NCBI RefSeq assembly: GCF_009905375.1
Contig: NW_027418090.1
Span: forward strand, 1-64,000
Length of the DNA: 64,000 nt
Origin: Apium graveolens
Taxonomy: Eukaryota; Streptophyta; Magnoliopsida; Apiales; Apiaceae
Direction of reading: 5' to 3'
The position numbers were made by a program, and so were the translations under genes. Numbering within the stretch: position 1 is the stretch's first letter; each line of letters opens with the position of its first letter. Shown here piece after piece: positions 1 through 12,002 of this stretch. Below the pieces are notes generated by a model. The model had not been told where the DNA came from and made no database searches. It worked only from the letters and a program-made list of their open reading frames with translations.

Positions 1-937
1 ATCACTCTCATCATCACTGTCATCACTAACCATCTCCACATTGTCGAATTTGAGGCTCTCATGGTAATCTCCATCTTTTAGTCCTTCAATCTTTTTTATC
101 ATCAAACACAACATGTATAGATTCCACAATAATGTTGGTTCTTAGATTGTAGACTCTATATGCTTTACCAACAGCATATCCAACAAAAATTCCTTCATCT
201 GCTTTAGCATCAAACTTCCCATTTTGATCAGTTTGATTTCTCAGGATATAGCATTTGCAGCCAAAGACATGAAGAAAGTTTAGAGTTGGCTTCTTGTTCT
301 TAAACAATTGATAGGGAGTCATGCATCTTGCTTGAATAATCAGAGAAATGTTCTGAGTGTAGCATGCAGTATTTACAGCTTCAGCCCAGAAATATGTTGG
401 TAGTTTAGATTCTTCAAGCATTGTCCTTGCAGCTTCAATAAGTGATCTGTTCTTCCTTTCCACTACTCCATTCTGTTGTGGAGTCCTTGCTGCTAAAAAC
501 TCATGTAGTATCCCATTCTCTTCACAAAATGCTCTCATGACAGAATTCTTAAACTCAGTTCCATTGTCACTCCTGATTCTTCTAACTTTGAAATCAGGAT
601 GATTGTTGACTTGCCTTATGTAATTGATGATGATTTCACTAGCCTCATCTTTAGACTTTAGAAAATATGTCCAAGAGAACTTTGAGAAATCATCTACAAT
701 TACTAGGCAAAATCTTTTCCTTGAGATGGACAATCCATTGACTGGTCCAAACAAATCCATGTGAAGTAGTTGTAAAGGCTCTTCAATTGCTGAATCAAGT
801 TTCTTCCTGAATGATGCTTTGATCTGCTTCCCTTTTTGGCAGGCATCACGCAGTCCATCCTTTGAAAACTCCACTAGAGGAATACCTCTTACCAATTCTT
901 TCTTTACCAGCTCATTCATGGTCTTGAAGTTTAAATG
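1..937 (-). pseudogene. Copia element A: integrase part of pol (right-hand piece, split by gypsy B)
   Basis: Integrase segment of a Sirevirus-like Ty1/copia polyprotein; it would insert element cDNA into host DNA. Reading leftward from 937 it shows the end of the zinc region (DACQKGKQ), then the catalytic core: first Asp in HMDLFGPV, second in RSDNGTEF, and the Glu in QQNGVVERKNR, so the DDE triad is intact. The zinc region is damaged: the first Cys of the C-x2-C pair is Arg (GLRDAC). The frame ends at a TGA at 86-88 caused by one extra A in an A6 run (T6 at 92-97 on +). Beyond it the other frame continues into the acidic integrase-RT hinge. The N-terminal remainder of the same pol lies at 29061-29493, across the 28-kb insertion. 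An open frame runs past 937 into the inserted LTR up to 1069, but that extension is not native. Confidence 0.93.
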
Positions 938-942
938 AGATA
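938..942. repeat. Target site duplication of gypsy B, left copy (AGATA)
   Basis: The five bases AGATA directly precede the TGTAACACC end of B. The same five follow its other end at 29056-29060. Removing 943-29060 rejoins A's pol in frame across this point. Confidence 0.95.
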
Positions 943-2252
943 TGTAACACCCCCAAATCCGGGGTCGGGGATCCGGGTTGTCATGAGTTCCATTTCCCTT
1001 AATAACACCCAATCTTAATAAATAATCAACTACTCTGTACTGTGACCCCACAATAAACACACACACCACACGTTATAGTCTCAGAGATGAACACTCAAAA
1101 ATAACACAAGTCCTTATATTCCACAATTATAAACCGTTACACCTTAAAAAGGTTCTGAATAAATTTACATATTCCTTGCCATTATTACAATTCATATTAT
1201 ACATAAGTCTGGTTCATCAATAGTTGAAAACCTAGCCTATTGGTAGCTCCTACCTCAGCTACGGCGGCATCAACGCTTTCAGAAGACTGCATAACGTTTT
1301 CTAACCACTTGTAAATCGGGAGCTTGGTCCTGTTCATCTTTTCTATCTATTGTTGTGTGATGAAAGAAGAAAGCAAGGGTGAGCAGCAAGCCCACCAAAA
1401 TAATATGTATAATGATTAACAATATATGAGCCTTCTCATAGTACTCATGAAAGTCTTGGTCAAAAGAAATGAACCAAGTTTGATATCTTAATGCGATGAA
1501 GTCACAAAATATTCAGTATATATACATATATACTTTCCAAAATCTTGGAAGTCCTCTTCCATGCATAATATACACAGAGTTCCAGTTTATAACTGTATAA
1601 AAATATCGTTGCAAGGTGATCTCATATATCTACCCTTGTCTCAACATTTTTCTGAAAATCTTTGATATGCATAAGATAATCATTAACTAGATATAAGTTG
1701 AAAATATAAAGTTACAAGATACCCCAATATACTTATATCTTTTCCAAATATTACTTGAACTACCACCGTTCAAGTTATAATCAGTTCAAAAGTTCATCAC
1801 ATAGATGAGACTACAAGACAAGATTTGAATAGATTCAATCTTTGAATATCATTATAAATAATGAAGTTACGAGATACTTCATTAAATCTCGATATATATA
1901 TACACCTATACATATACATTTCATACACTCCTTGAAAACCTCTGTTATGAAAATTATAAACAGAGTTGCAATATCCAATGAATTTGGAAAGGAGAAAACA
2001 TTGGCATAAACCTGATATCTTGCTGATCAGGCAAAGATACCAATAAGTAACCTTTTCTACTAGTAGATGGATGAATTCCCCACTGGTCATCACCCTGGCC
2101 GCAATAGGACCTTATGCTGGACTGCCACTCAGCCACTTACGCATTTGATGGACTCCCACTGAGCCACTTACACTTTCATGGACCCCCACTGAGCCCATGT
2201 TGCTTATGTCAACTCAAATAGATGAACTTACTTCCCGAACGATGGGCAAGTA
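943..2252 (-). mobile_element. Gypsy B 3' LTR, first piece (U5 side)
   Basis: Starts with TGTAACACCCCC and aligns base for base, with few differences, to the start of B's other LTR at 24769. It stops at 2252, where element C is inserted after AAGTA, and resumes at 16233. In the element's own direction this is the R/U5 side. No gene is seen in it; short open frames recur in every LTR copy and are not conserved as proteins. Confidence 0.95.
2248..2252. repeat. Target site duplication of gypsy C, left copy (AAGTA)
   Basis: AAGTA immediately before C; repeated at 16228-16232. The uninterrupted LTR of B at 26066 on shows the empty site with a single AAGTA followed by ATCAAG, confirming the insertion. 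Confidence 0.96.
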
Positions 2253-5200
2253 TGTAACACCCCCAAATCCGGGGTCGGGGATCCGGGTTGTCACGAGTTC
2301 CATTTCCCTTAATAACACCCAATCTTAATACACAATCAACTACTCTGTACTATGACCCCACAATAAACACACACACCACAAGTTATAGTCTCAGAGATGA
2401 ATATCCAAAAATAATCACAAGTCGTTTTATTCCACAATTATATGCCAATACACCTTAAAAGGTTTTCTGGATAATTTACATTTCTTTGCCATTATTACAA
2501 TTCATAATATACATAAGTCTGGTACATTATTAGTTGAAAACTTAGCCTATTGGTAATTTCTACCTCAGCTACAGCGGCCTCAACGCTTCCAGAAAGCTGC
2601 GGAACGTTTCCTATCCGCTTGCGAATTGGGAGTTTGGTCCTGTTCATCTTATCTATCTGATGTTGTGTGATGAAAGAAGAAAGCAAGGGTGAGCAGCAAG
2701 CCCACCAAAATAATATGTATAATGATTAACAATATATGAGCCTACTCATAATACTCATGAAAGTCTTGGTCAAAAGAAATGAACCAAGTTTGATATTTTA
2801 ATGCGATGAAGTCGCAAAATAGTCAGTATATATATACATATATATTTTTCAAAAACTTGGAAGTCCTCTTCCATGCATAATATATACAAAGTCCCAGTGT
2901 ATAACTGTATAAAAAAAATATCGTTGCAAGGTGATCTCATATATCTAACCTTGTCTCAACGTTTTTCTGAAAATCTTTGTCATTCATAAGACAATTATTA
3001 ATTAGATATAAGTTTAAAAGATGAAGTTACAAGATACCCCAATATACTTATATCTTTCCCAAATACTACTTGAACTACCACCGTTCAAGTTATAATTAAT
3101 TTCAAAAGTTCATCCCACTGATGAGACCACAAGATAAGACTTGAATAGATTCAATCTTTGAAATATTATTAAAGGAAATGAAGTTAGGATATACTTCATT
3201 AAGTTCTGATATATATATATATATCCACATATACATCTTCTTTATACATTTCCTGAAAACCTCTGTCATGTAAAGTATGAACAGAGTTGCAATATCCAAT
3301 AAATTTGGAAAGGAAAAGAATTTTGGCATAAACCAGGTATCTCGCTGATCAGGCAAAGATACCAATAAGTAACCTTTTCTACTAGTAGATGGACGAATTC
3401 CCCACTGGTCATCACCCTGGTCTCAATAGGACCTTATGCTGGACTGCCACTCAGCCACTTATGCATTTGATGGACTCCCACTGAGCCACTTACACTATCA
3501 TGGACGCCCACTGAGCCCATGTTGCTTATGCCGACTCAATAGATGGACTTACTTCCCGAACGTTGGGTAAGTAATCAATTCATTTACCAAAACTGCAACC
3601 GTGTTGCGAATATAAAATACACCACAGAGCCGGATCCCTCAGGTTTTGAGCGAGTATTTAAATCCCCCTTAAAAAGGAAGATCTTAAATATAAAAATGAG
3701 TTTTGGGATCCGCTCTAACTTTTAAAAATCATTTTGAAGACTCAAAAACACCTTATAGAGTGTTTGGAGTAAAGCTGATTTAATGAAGTAAATCAGTCCC
3801 CAGAATATTTAGAAAATGACTGAATATTATTATTTAAATAATATTCCCATAAAGAATAATCTTTATAAAAATAATTGAAGTAGAAGTATTAAAACTTATA
3901 CTTGAAACGAGTATTAAATAACCAAAGATATACTTATATGAAAGTACTATCTTTATTTGAATAATCGAAAATAAGTTTGATTATTGACACCTTATTCTTT
4001 AATAAAATAAAGAATATATCTCAGCAAATAATCGGAGTCATAGATCCTCAAATGAATATTCAAATAATATTCATTAAATAATATAAACTGAGTCATAAGC
4101 CCTCGAATGAATATTCAAATAATATTCAATAAATAATATAAAAGAGTCATAAGTCCTCGAATGAATATTCAAAATAATATTCATTTAATATAAAGGAGTC
4201 ATACGCCTTCGAATAATATTCGAAATAATATTCAATAATAAAATAAAGTTAAAGTTATCGAATAAACCTTATTCGATTAATAGTTTTGAAAACTATGACC
4301 ATATATATATATGTATATATAAGTATATATATATATATATATCCATATATACAAAATCTACTCGGGATCCTCGACTCCCGGTTTTAAAAAATATTTTCAC
4401 CTTTGGGTCCCTGTACTAAGGGTATATGCAAATTACCGCTATCCTCTAGCATAGGTATTATCAACTGAATCAACAGATATATATATGGAAAGAATGCGAA
4501 ATAGGCATGCATATATATATACCATAGAAGCATGCTTCAATATATTGCAACATTTGCTAATTAACCAACATGCATCTATCGCAAGATAATGCAAATACAT
4601 ATACTCATCACCACAACAGTTATAACGGGTAGAAAACTTGCCTGAGCGACTTGGGGTGATAAAAGGCCCGGGACGAGTGTGGTAACCTATAAACAACAAG
4701 TAAGTTGGAATAAACCAAAGTCACTTGTAAATCTATATTTAACTAACTTAGACTCTAACGCTTGTTTTGCGCTTACTGACTCGCTTAAGTCACTCGGGTA
4801 CCCTCGGCTCCACCATTTTTAATAATTTAACCTTTACGATTTTTAAGGCGATTACTTCGCGAGTGTCTTACCAACTGCCTAACACACTTACCATAAATGT
4901 TTCATGCATTAATTAACCCTTTTTGGTCTTTAACCTTTGTTTCAAAGTAAGGCGAGGGGAAAAGTTTCGTTCGCGAAACGCCGTTACTTGAAACGGTCGT
5001 TTCTCCTAAACCATGCATCGGAATCGAATGAACTACATATCAAAACGAAGCTCGTAACATGAGCTATCTAAACATGGCAATGGTCAAAATCTAGCAGGGG
5101 GTTCTCGGGTCCTAATGTTATGCACAAAAACAGTCTAAAGAAAATCGGACGTTACGACGGCTATGTTTACGCGATTTCCCAATTTTAAACCATTCAAAAC

Positions 5201-6430
5201 CATCCCAATTTAACCTCAAATCCAACATACAACCAACATCCATCCTTATCACATCATAACAACCCCAAAAAATTCAATTTTAACATTCATACTTATGCCT
5301 AAGCTTAACTTTAACCATACTTAAGTTCTTTTAATCAAAACAACAACATTTACCATTCCATTTCACTACCATTTCAAATCCCAAACTCTAATCACAACAA
5401 CAAGCTACAATATCACCCTACTAATCAAAATCATCTTATAATACATAGGAATCTAGGGTTTGGAGATGATATACCTTCCTTGAAGTGGTGGGGGGAGCTA
5501 GGAAGCCTTAAGAAGCTTTGAGAAGTCTTAAGAATGCTTGGATCTTCAAGGAAAACAAGAAAAATTTCAAGTTAAAAACTTGAAAACACTATTCATTGTC
5601 TTCTTCTTTGATTAAATGAAGAAGATTGAGAAGGAATTAATGGCTTAAACTCATGATATAGCCCTAACTAAGCATAAAGATGATTAGGGAATTATCTTAC
5701 CAATTTAGGATGCTTGGATCTTTGATTTTGAAATTCTTGCCCTTTAAAAAGCTAAAAAGCCGAGAGCAAGGATGAACAATGCCTTGGTTCTTTTTGATTT
5801 TTATGAAGAATGATTTTGTTTGGCTTGGTTGATTTGTTTTTGTCTTTGATTTAGTCAATTACCTTGTTGCCCTTGAATTTGTGTGGTTCTCATTCAACCA
5901 CACCTCCTTCCTTCCCATGTCATGCTTGTGTCATCCTAATGATGTCATCCTACCCTCCTTGTCCCCTTCTCATTGGTTGGGTGACATCATCCTCTCTAAT
6001 CCCTTTGATTAACTTCCTAATTGTTTGCCTAATGACCGCTGATCTGTTATACGGTTCGCTTAACTTTCGTTTTCGTTTATCGTTTGAAGGATCATACCCG
6101 GGATCTTATTACTTAGGTTCCCTTAACCTTTCTCAATACATTATATTTCTTTTTATGATCCTCTATTATAATCCTTTAATTTAAATCCTTTTATCCTGTT
6201 ACCTTATACTCAATTCTTTCCGTATCTATTGGATTTCCGGGAAAATCAAAGTGTTCGGATTTGGATTCTGACGATCTTTACATACACTTATATCCCATAT
6301 AAAGTACTAATAAAATCTCAGAATATCCATATCAGAACCCCTACATAGTGTGGCATGAACAGTTTTCTCATTCAGCTAAAACACTATTCACAAGGGTTAC
6401 AAAAAGTTCAAAATTTTGGGGGTTATTACA
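2253..6430 (-). mobile_element. Gypsy C 3' LTR
   Basis: 4178 bp from TGTAACACC to GGTTATTACA. Contents along +: a TG-rich start, stretches of AT dinucleotides near 3207-3226 and 4305-4340, a tandem array of gagtcata units (about 4030-4245), and from about 5160 the U3 part. Long LTRs of about 4 kb are unusual next to a 5.6-kb internal domain. I see no protein-coding gene. A 106-residue frame at 5864-6184 recurs at 15661-15981 only because the LTR is duplicated. Confidence 0.95.
4030..4245. repeat. Tandem array in C 3' LTR, four units of about 50-57 bp
   Basis: Each unit begins gagtcata, continues with a variable (a)gccctcgaatgaa stretch and contains the palindromic core gaatattc, A-rich spacer, aatattc. 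Four units are seen here against five in the other LTR of the same element. Confidence 0.85.
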
Positions 6431-6449
6431 GTCTCCCCTCCTTAAAAGG
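6431..6449 (-). promoter_or_regulatory. Polypurine tract of gypsy C
   Basis: On the minus strand this is a purine run with the core AAGGAGGGGAGAC directly before the 3' LTR start TGTAATAACC. It is the plus-strand DNA primer position expected at this place in LTR elements. Confidence 0.88.
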
Positions 6450-7218
6450 ATTCCGTCCCGGAATCAAATTGAAAATAAATAGGGATACTCTCTTAGCATT
6501 GCACTTTCTAACTCTCGAGTAAATTTTCCCACATTGTGGTCCTACCACCAAACTCCACCTAGTTTGATAACCCTTCTCCTAAGCACTTGTTCCTTTTCAC
6601 TCTATAACCCTTCCTGGTTGCTCCATATAGGTTACGTCTGGTTGCATGTCTATGTGCTCATATGCCCCTATTTATCTGGCATCCAAATTATACTTCCTTA
6701 ACATTGATACGTGGAACACGCTATGAACTTGCTACATGTTCGGGGTTAGGGCTAACTGATATGCTAACTTCCCAATACTTCTTAGTATATCCCAGGGTCC
6801 AACAATTCGTGGACTTAACTTTCCTTTCTTTCCGAACCTCATCAATCCTTTTTCCAAGGGATACCTATAACATTACTAGGTCCCCTATTTCCCATTCCTT
6901 GTCCTTTCGTGTTAAATCAACATACTTCGTGTTCCCATCTTGGGCTACTACTAGCCATCCTCTGATTAGATTTATCATATCCTTGGTCCTTTGGACTACT
7001 GCGGGTCCGAGCATCTTGCGCTCTACAACTTCATCCTAACATAAGGGAGATCGACATTGTCTTCCCTCAAGGATCTCATAAGGCGATACCTCAATACTGA
7101 CATATGATCTATTGTCATAAGAAAACTCAACCCGTGTTAAGTGATCATTCCAATTTCTTTCAAGTCTATTGCACAGACTCTCATTATAACTTTTAGCATT
7201 AGAGCTTTTGCTTCTCAC
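6445..7218 (-). pseudogene. Gypsy C: integrase C-terminal part of pol
   Basis: Decayed end of a Ty3/gypsy integrase. The open stretch at 7218-7036 reads WNDHLTRVEFSYDNRSYVS then YEILEGRQCRSPLC, matching the conserved region after the catalytic Glu in gypsy integrases (normally WNDHL...FSYNN...PYEALYGRxCRSP). Immediately after RSPLC a stop replaces the usual Trp; the identical stop is present in B. Further downstream, in shifting frames, are VVQRTKDMINLIRG, YVDLTRKDKEWEIGDLVML and a final region leading to the purine tract, colinear with the usual GPY/F and C-terminal module. The catalytic core itself was not recognised upstream. Not functional. Confidence 0.85.
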
Positions 7219-9999
7219 TACCCATCCTTTTCCAGTTCGTAGTCGCTACTACCTTCCGTTCCTAATATTATACTAGTTATACTTTTGCTCGTTAGCGTTC
7301 TATAACCTTTTAATAACCATGCCAACCTTAGTATCACGAATGTGTTTCCATTCCGAATACTACCACAACTTTATTACTCCTTTTTCAGCTGTTTCTATTT
7401 CCCAAAGCTTAATCCTTCATATAGAAGTAAAAGAATTTATTGAGAGATCACTATGATCATGAACACTTGTTATATCGCATAGTTAGTACAGAAGGTGGCC
7501 AGCCTTTAGTACTTGACAAGCAATTAAACAATAGATGGTATCCTACTAGGCTTCTATCACACAGATAGATAGTCATTCGGCAATACCTCCCCTTTCTGGA
7601 AGGGTTGTTCTTCTCAGCTTACATGAAATGAAAAGAAGAGAAAAGAACGAATTGAAGAGAATTGTATATATGAAAAAATATACTGCCGCAAAATATCTGG
7701 CTTGGAACCTACCTCTGAACTATAGAGGTTTGTCATACGAAAACAAAACATATACGTATTTATATCAGCATCAAGTATTATAGCATCGTATTTCCCATGC
7801 CTAAATATTTCTATTCCGTCCATCATTCTATGGACCCATGCTCTTCCTCGAGCTTATACACAATCACCTTTGAAACTCCCTCGATTTCGAAAATCGAACC
7901 TGGGATCTCATTTTAGACATCACCGTTACTAGAGTTCTATGCTTGCACCGCAACCTTCCTCGTATAATAATACGACTCTCTATTGATAAGAAAGAATAAA
8001 TATACAATAGGTAGATACTCTACTTAATTAGTCTATCAATGATAACTTATACACTACCACGACCCGATTAGTGGTACTCAATCTCAACACCCGTTCCAAT
8101 ACAACTCTCACGGTTGTAATCAGCTCATTACTCGCAGAATCATTGCTGCCTTACTATGGTCCACCACTAACCTACTGTAGTCATTCATTTTCCATGAAGA
8201 CTTAATAGCTAACCATACGGAGTCCATACATCTCGTATCTAATTCTCCTAAGGAGTTAACATAACCACCAATCACAATTCATGAAGAACACTCCAAACTC
8301 TGACGTACTTTCATGACATGAAGTAGATAAAATTGCAGAAGAGTTTCAATCAAAGCAACGATAGCAGGTTAATACCATTCTTAATCATATGCCTTAAATA
8401 GAAGACTTAACTCAAAGGTTCGTCTAGTCCTTTTTGAAACATGGTCCTGGCTTATCTCAAGATAGGACCTCCTAAGATAGATAGCCCGTTCATGGCGATT
8501 ACATGAATTAAACCTTTACCAACTACTATTACGGTTGGGTATTGCACAGTCATCAGAAGGAATGTCACTCTTCCAAACCATAATACAACCTTCACAGTTT
8601 TAACCATCATCACTGTATTCTTTTGGCACAAGTGCCTATAATTATCCTCTTACCTTTAAGGTGTCGGCCACCTCTTTGGCCTTTCCTGATAGTAAAATTT
8701 CCTTACAGTCAATGTCACTTTAACCACCTCCAAATAAATTTTCTACCTTATTTCAATCACAGCTTATGTGAAAATGCTTTCCTTAAAATCTGATGAGTAA
8801 AAAAAAATCACCATTTTTCCATAAGTTATTGCCTCAGTCTTTAGAGGTTAATCACTGTCATGACTGACTCTCAATCATAATTAAAACATCTTTTATCTTA
8901 AGTCCTAATTGCCCCGAATAATTTCGACCATTACTGGTTCGATCCATACTTTCTCGTGGTTTAACACGTTCCCCACTTGGCAACATTATAATTACGTCAT
9001 ATTTCCTTTATCCACATTTCTATTCTTGAGAATTTTGAATATTACCTTTCTCCTTGTAAAACCTCTAAGGTTATCCTTGAATCGTTCCTCCTGTATTCCC
9101 TAGATACAGGGCATATCAAAATACCATATACTAATACTAGAATCATTATCTATATACTTTTGAAAAAAATTTCTCCACTGATTCTTTAAAGGTTGTTGTT
9201 ACCTTAATCCTTTCCAATTCATACTGTCAAAACTCACACTGTCCCTATTAAGGGTGAAATTCCAACCTTTATGCATTCCCCGAGGATTCATTTTAAGTTA
9301 CCGATGTTCTATTCTTAATTCCACCTTTAAAATGTACCTGCATCCTTCCATGGATAAATCAAGTCATATATCCTTGATAGATTATCTTATTCATCATTCC
9401 CACCTCGATAGTCTATACCTAACTTCATAATAGCATCCTTATTCAAATTGAGGTCAATCCATATGGCTTCCAAAAGATAACAATGGTCATCCGCTTTTCT
9501 TTCCTGATTTGGTAATGATAACATGGATGTTCTGGAAGATATTGGTCGTGTTCAACGTGAACTTCTTCTTAATAATTCCTTATTTAATTTTGTTGTTTAT
9601 CTCAACAGTCACCTCAATATTGGGATATCTTTCATACCTGGCGTCTCCCTTTCTGGGTATCAAGCCACCAGTCTTACACTTCACATTCTTGAAGGTCACT
9701 TCCTTCATCCAATTTTTCCTAATTTCTTACTTCCTTGTCTCCTCAGTCTATCCGCGTCTCATTATTTATCCTTCGAACTATTTCAAGGTTTCCTCGAATC
9801 CTCCCAACTTAAAGGGGGTACAATATATGTATCTCTTATGCCTTCAACCATCAATTTTAACTCATGGTGGATCATCATCATCCTGACGATTACATACTTT
9901 TCTATTTCTATTGCTATGAATCCTTAGGGTTTCCTTATACCCAACTCCCTTATCATTCCTCAAACTCTATTGCCGTTATATTCCTTTTCACTTCAATTT
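7219..9999 (-). other. Gypsy C internal segment of unknown origin (about 2.8 kb)
   Basis: Lies where gag C-terminus, protease, RT and the integrase core would be expected between the gag block and the integrase tail. I recognise none of these: no aspartic protease DSG/DTG, no RT YVDD or FIDD box, no zinc knuckle. It is strongly conserved, with small indels, with the same segment in B (about 19989-22780), so it was part of the family before both insertions. Short stop-broken minus-strand stretches (for example near 7614-7826 and 8620-8700) match between copies but resemble no family I know. It could be decayed pol or captured host DNA. The plus-strand open frames at 9509-9927 rich in hydrophobic residues look like reverse-strand shadows. 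Confidence 0.6.
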
Positions 10000-10715
10000 C
10001 TTTTTATTTTCCTTTCTCTTATCATTATTCCATGAACCAACACAACATAAGCATTGATTTCAAACATCCCGTCATTCTGGATTCGTGCCCTTAGAACGAA
10101 TCTTGACAACTTTTACAACTTAAATTCATAATTCATCTTACTCGTCTGCCTTTGTTCAGGCTCTAAAGCTTTTACACTCTCTCCATAACCTTGGGAATTA
10201 CTTTCCCGAAAACAATTGACTGACTTAAATCAGTTTATTATAATTTCTTGTTCTGTGCCTTTCTTGGTCTTTCACCAGCAGGTGGTCTCTCTCTTAGGAT
10301 GGTAAGTGACAAAAACAGTCTTTTGTGGTTCGTTAATCATTTAGAATCTCAAATGATTCCTCTATTCCCTTTAGCCAGGCTCTTGCCTCGACTGGGTCAA
10401 CCTGTTCCTTGGAACTCTAAGAGCTTAGCGACTTAAAGGTCATGAAAGAATTTCCTACCGCATTATTTCCTCAAGGTGGTGGTTGGGGATAATAGTCTAA
10501 GTTCTTTTTAGACAGGTCCATGAATTGCCATATAGGAGCACCGTCTCGGGTCTCCTTATCTCGCTCGACTTCTTCTTGCTTAGTCTAAATATTTCTTCCT
10601 ACTCCCCATACTTGGGGTTATCTTATACGTTAAAATCCTCATTTTCCACTTCATTATGTTATGGGTTCCTTCTATCTTGATGGCGTCCTCCCTGACTATC
10701 ACATTCAGGGTTTGC
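10000..10715 (-). pseudogene. Gypsy C: gag capsid remnant
   Basis: Stop- and frameshift-broken Ty3/gypsy gag. Reading leftward from about 10550 the peptides FMDLSKKNLDYYPQPPP, GNNAVGNSFMTFKSLSS, then VDPVEARAWLKGIEESFEIL are seen, the last being the classic retrotransposon gag signature (DP.EA..WL...E..FE). Further on are weaker matches around FPKVMER-like and SRFVP-like motifs. A stop follows YPQPPP in both C and B. Gag normally precedes pol; here a piece of pol (10716-11570) lies upstream of it, so the order is scrambled. Confidence 0.78.
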
Positions 10716-11570
10716 CCTTAATCTTATTCCTTGAACTATGACTTTCATCTAAGATCTCATCTTTAAGCTCTTGAACATTTGGAACCCAAATTCTATAGGA
10801 ATACCTCATTATTCCCTTATCATCTTTCTCGGTATTAATCTTATATCCATTTGTTGGCTCTCTGCCTTCATTCATCACTTTTTCTGGCATAATATGTTCT
10901 TTTCCGATAATTCGGTCTGTATTGCAATCTCAAACAGCTTTTCGGTACCGGCTCCGATTACCTTCACTTCTATTTCCATTTTCTCAAAATCTCTTATAAA
11001 CTCTCTCAAAGACATTCTCATCTTGAGTCTCTCCTTTTTACTAAGGGCATCAGCCACCACATTGGCTTTCCCCGAATGATAAAGAATCTCCCAATCATAA
11101 TTCTTGATTAGCTCTAACCGCCTCCTCCGGCGTATGTTGAGCTCTCTCTACAAGAAAATGTACTAGAGTACTTATGGCTTAGGTAAATCTCGCACTTCTC
11201 TCCATACAAGTAGTGCCTCCAATCTTTAGGGCAAAACTATTGCCACGAGCCCAAGCTCATGGGTGGGGATATCGAATTTCATATTACCTTAATTGTCTTG
11301 ACATGTACGCGATTACCTTACCGTGCTGCATAAGCACGCACCCTAAGCCCTTGTGCGAAGTGTCACTACACTTCACAAAATCTCCTTTTCCATCCGGCAA
11401 CGCCAGCATAGGGGCCGTCACCAACCTCTGCTTCAGTTCTTGAAAGTTGTTCTCGCATTTCTCTGTCCATTCGAACTTCTCAGTCTTACGAGTAAGCCGC
11501 GTTAAAGGGGCTACTATCTTTACAAACTTGAACGAACCTCCGGTAGTGACCGGCCAATCCTACCTCTGGT
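10716..11570 (-). pseudogene. Gypsy C: displaced pol block (RT thumb, RNase H, integrase zinc region) inside gag
   Basis: Reading leftward from 11570: a peptide like GLAGHYRRFV, normally following the RT, then the 'TRKTEKFEW' type region in broken frames; at 11060-10875 VADALSKKERLKMRMS, the RNase H end/connection signature, followed by FIRDFEKMEIEVKV; at 10890-10705 GIMRYSYRIWVPNVQELKDEI then LDESHSSR, the start of the integrase HHCC module. It stops abruptly after SSR and gag follows. The block is about 0.85 kb, in the element's own orientation, and is bordered on both sides by gag-like sequence. The same arrangement is present in B. Confidence 0.82.
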
Positions 11571-11986
11571 AGTCGACCTAACCATGGTCATCAATTCATC
11601 AGTGGTCCTTTATCCAATCTTGTCAGGATCCTCCATGGGATCCTCCTCAACAACTATCCCTTCTAGGACAACATCCTCAACCGCTACATCCTCAATATCA
11701 ACATCATCCGGTCCTGCATTAGGACACTCTATCAGATCCACAATCTGATCTCCAATTAGTAATAAACATCACCGCATTGTTGTTCCTCAACCTCAGGGTT
11801 CGGAGTCCCGCTACCATATACGATAACGAACTACGCTCCTATCACGATATTTATAAGGGTTCCCATAAGGGTTTTAACTGTCAGTACTACGTTAGGTAGT
11901 CCGACTATGAACTTGGCAAGAGTTCTTATTATCTTAGTGAACTTATTATCTTAATGTCCCATCATCTCTGAGGTTTATAACGCTTG
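11571..11986 (-). pseudogene. Gypsy C: leader and acidic N-terminal gag-like stretch
   Basis: Between the primer site and the displaced pol block. From about 11780 leftward the minus strand reads an acidic stretch with DQIVDLIECPNAGPDDVDIEDVA-type composition (rich in Asp, Glu and Val) ending MEDPDKIG, then a stop. I infer a gag N-terminus or leader ORF from its position after the primer site and its acidity; family evidence is weak. Confidence 0.5.
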
Positions 11987-11998
11987 GCTCTGATACCA
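11987..11998 (-). promoter_or_regulatory. Primer binding site of gypsy C (initiator tRNA-Met)
   Basis: The + strand gctctgatacca equals the 3' end of plant initiator tRNA-Met, so the minus-strand RNA has TGGTATCAGAGC four bases after the 5' LTR. This fixes the element's orientation. Confidence 0.93.
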
Positions 11999-12002
11999 CT
12001 TC

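Noticed and set aside
92..97. Frameshift in the A6/T6 run of element A as a biological mutation
   Set aside because: A one-base homopolymer change could equally be a sequencing error, so I do not report it as a finding.
86..1069. A single 327-residue gene including the stretch before the integrase
   Set aside because: Residues encoded by 943-1069 come from the LTR of B read through by chance; the native pol stops at the insertion point 937-942.
4305..4340. AT dinucleotide tracts as a replication origin or matrix attachment site
   Set aside because: They are ordinary microsatellites that vary in length between LTR copies; there is no supporting evidence.
5864..6184. A 106-residue open frame on + that recurs almost unchanged at 15661-15981
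   Set aside because: The two copies are the duplicated LTRs of C, so identity reflects LTR duplication and not protein conservation; it is antisense to the element and has no family motif.
9509..9927. Overlapping hydrophobic frames on +, looking like a membrane protein, repeated at 22290-22639
   Set aside because: They lie antisense within the gypsy internal domain and exist in two overlapping frames; the hydrophobic look comes from T-rich sequence.
11987..11998. gctctgatacca and its copies near 24753, 31955 and 49715 as parts of tRNA genes
   Set aside because: Only the last 12 bases of the tRNA are present and each sits two to four bases from an LTR, so they are primer binding sites.
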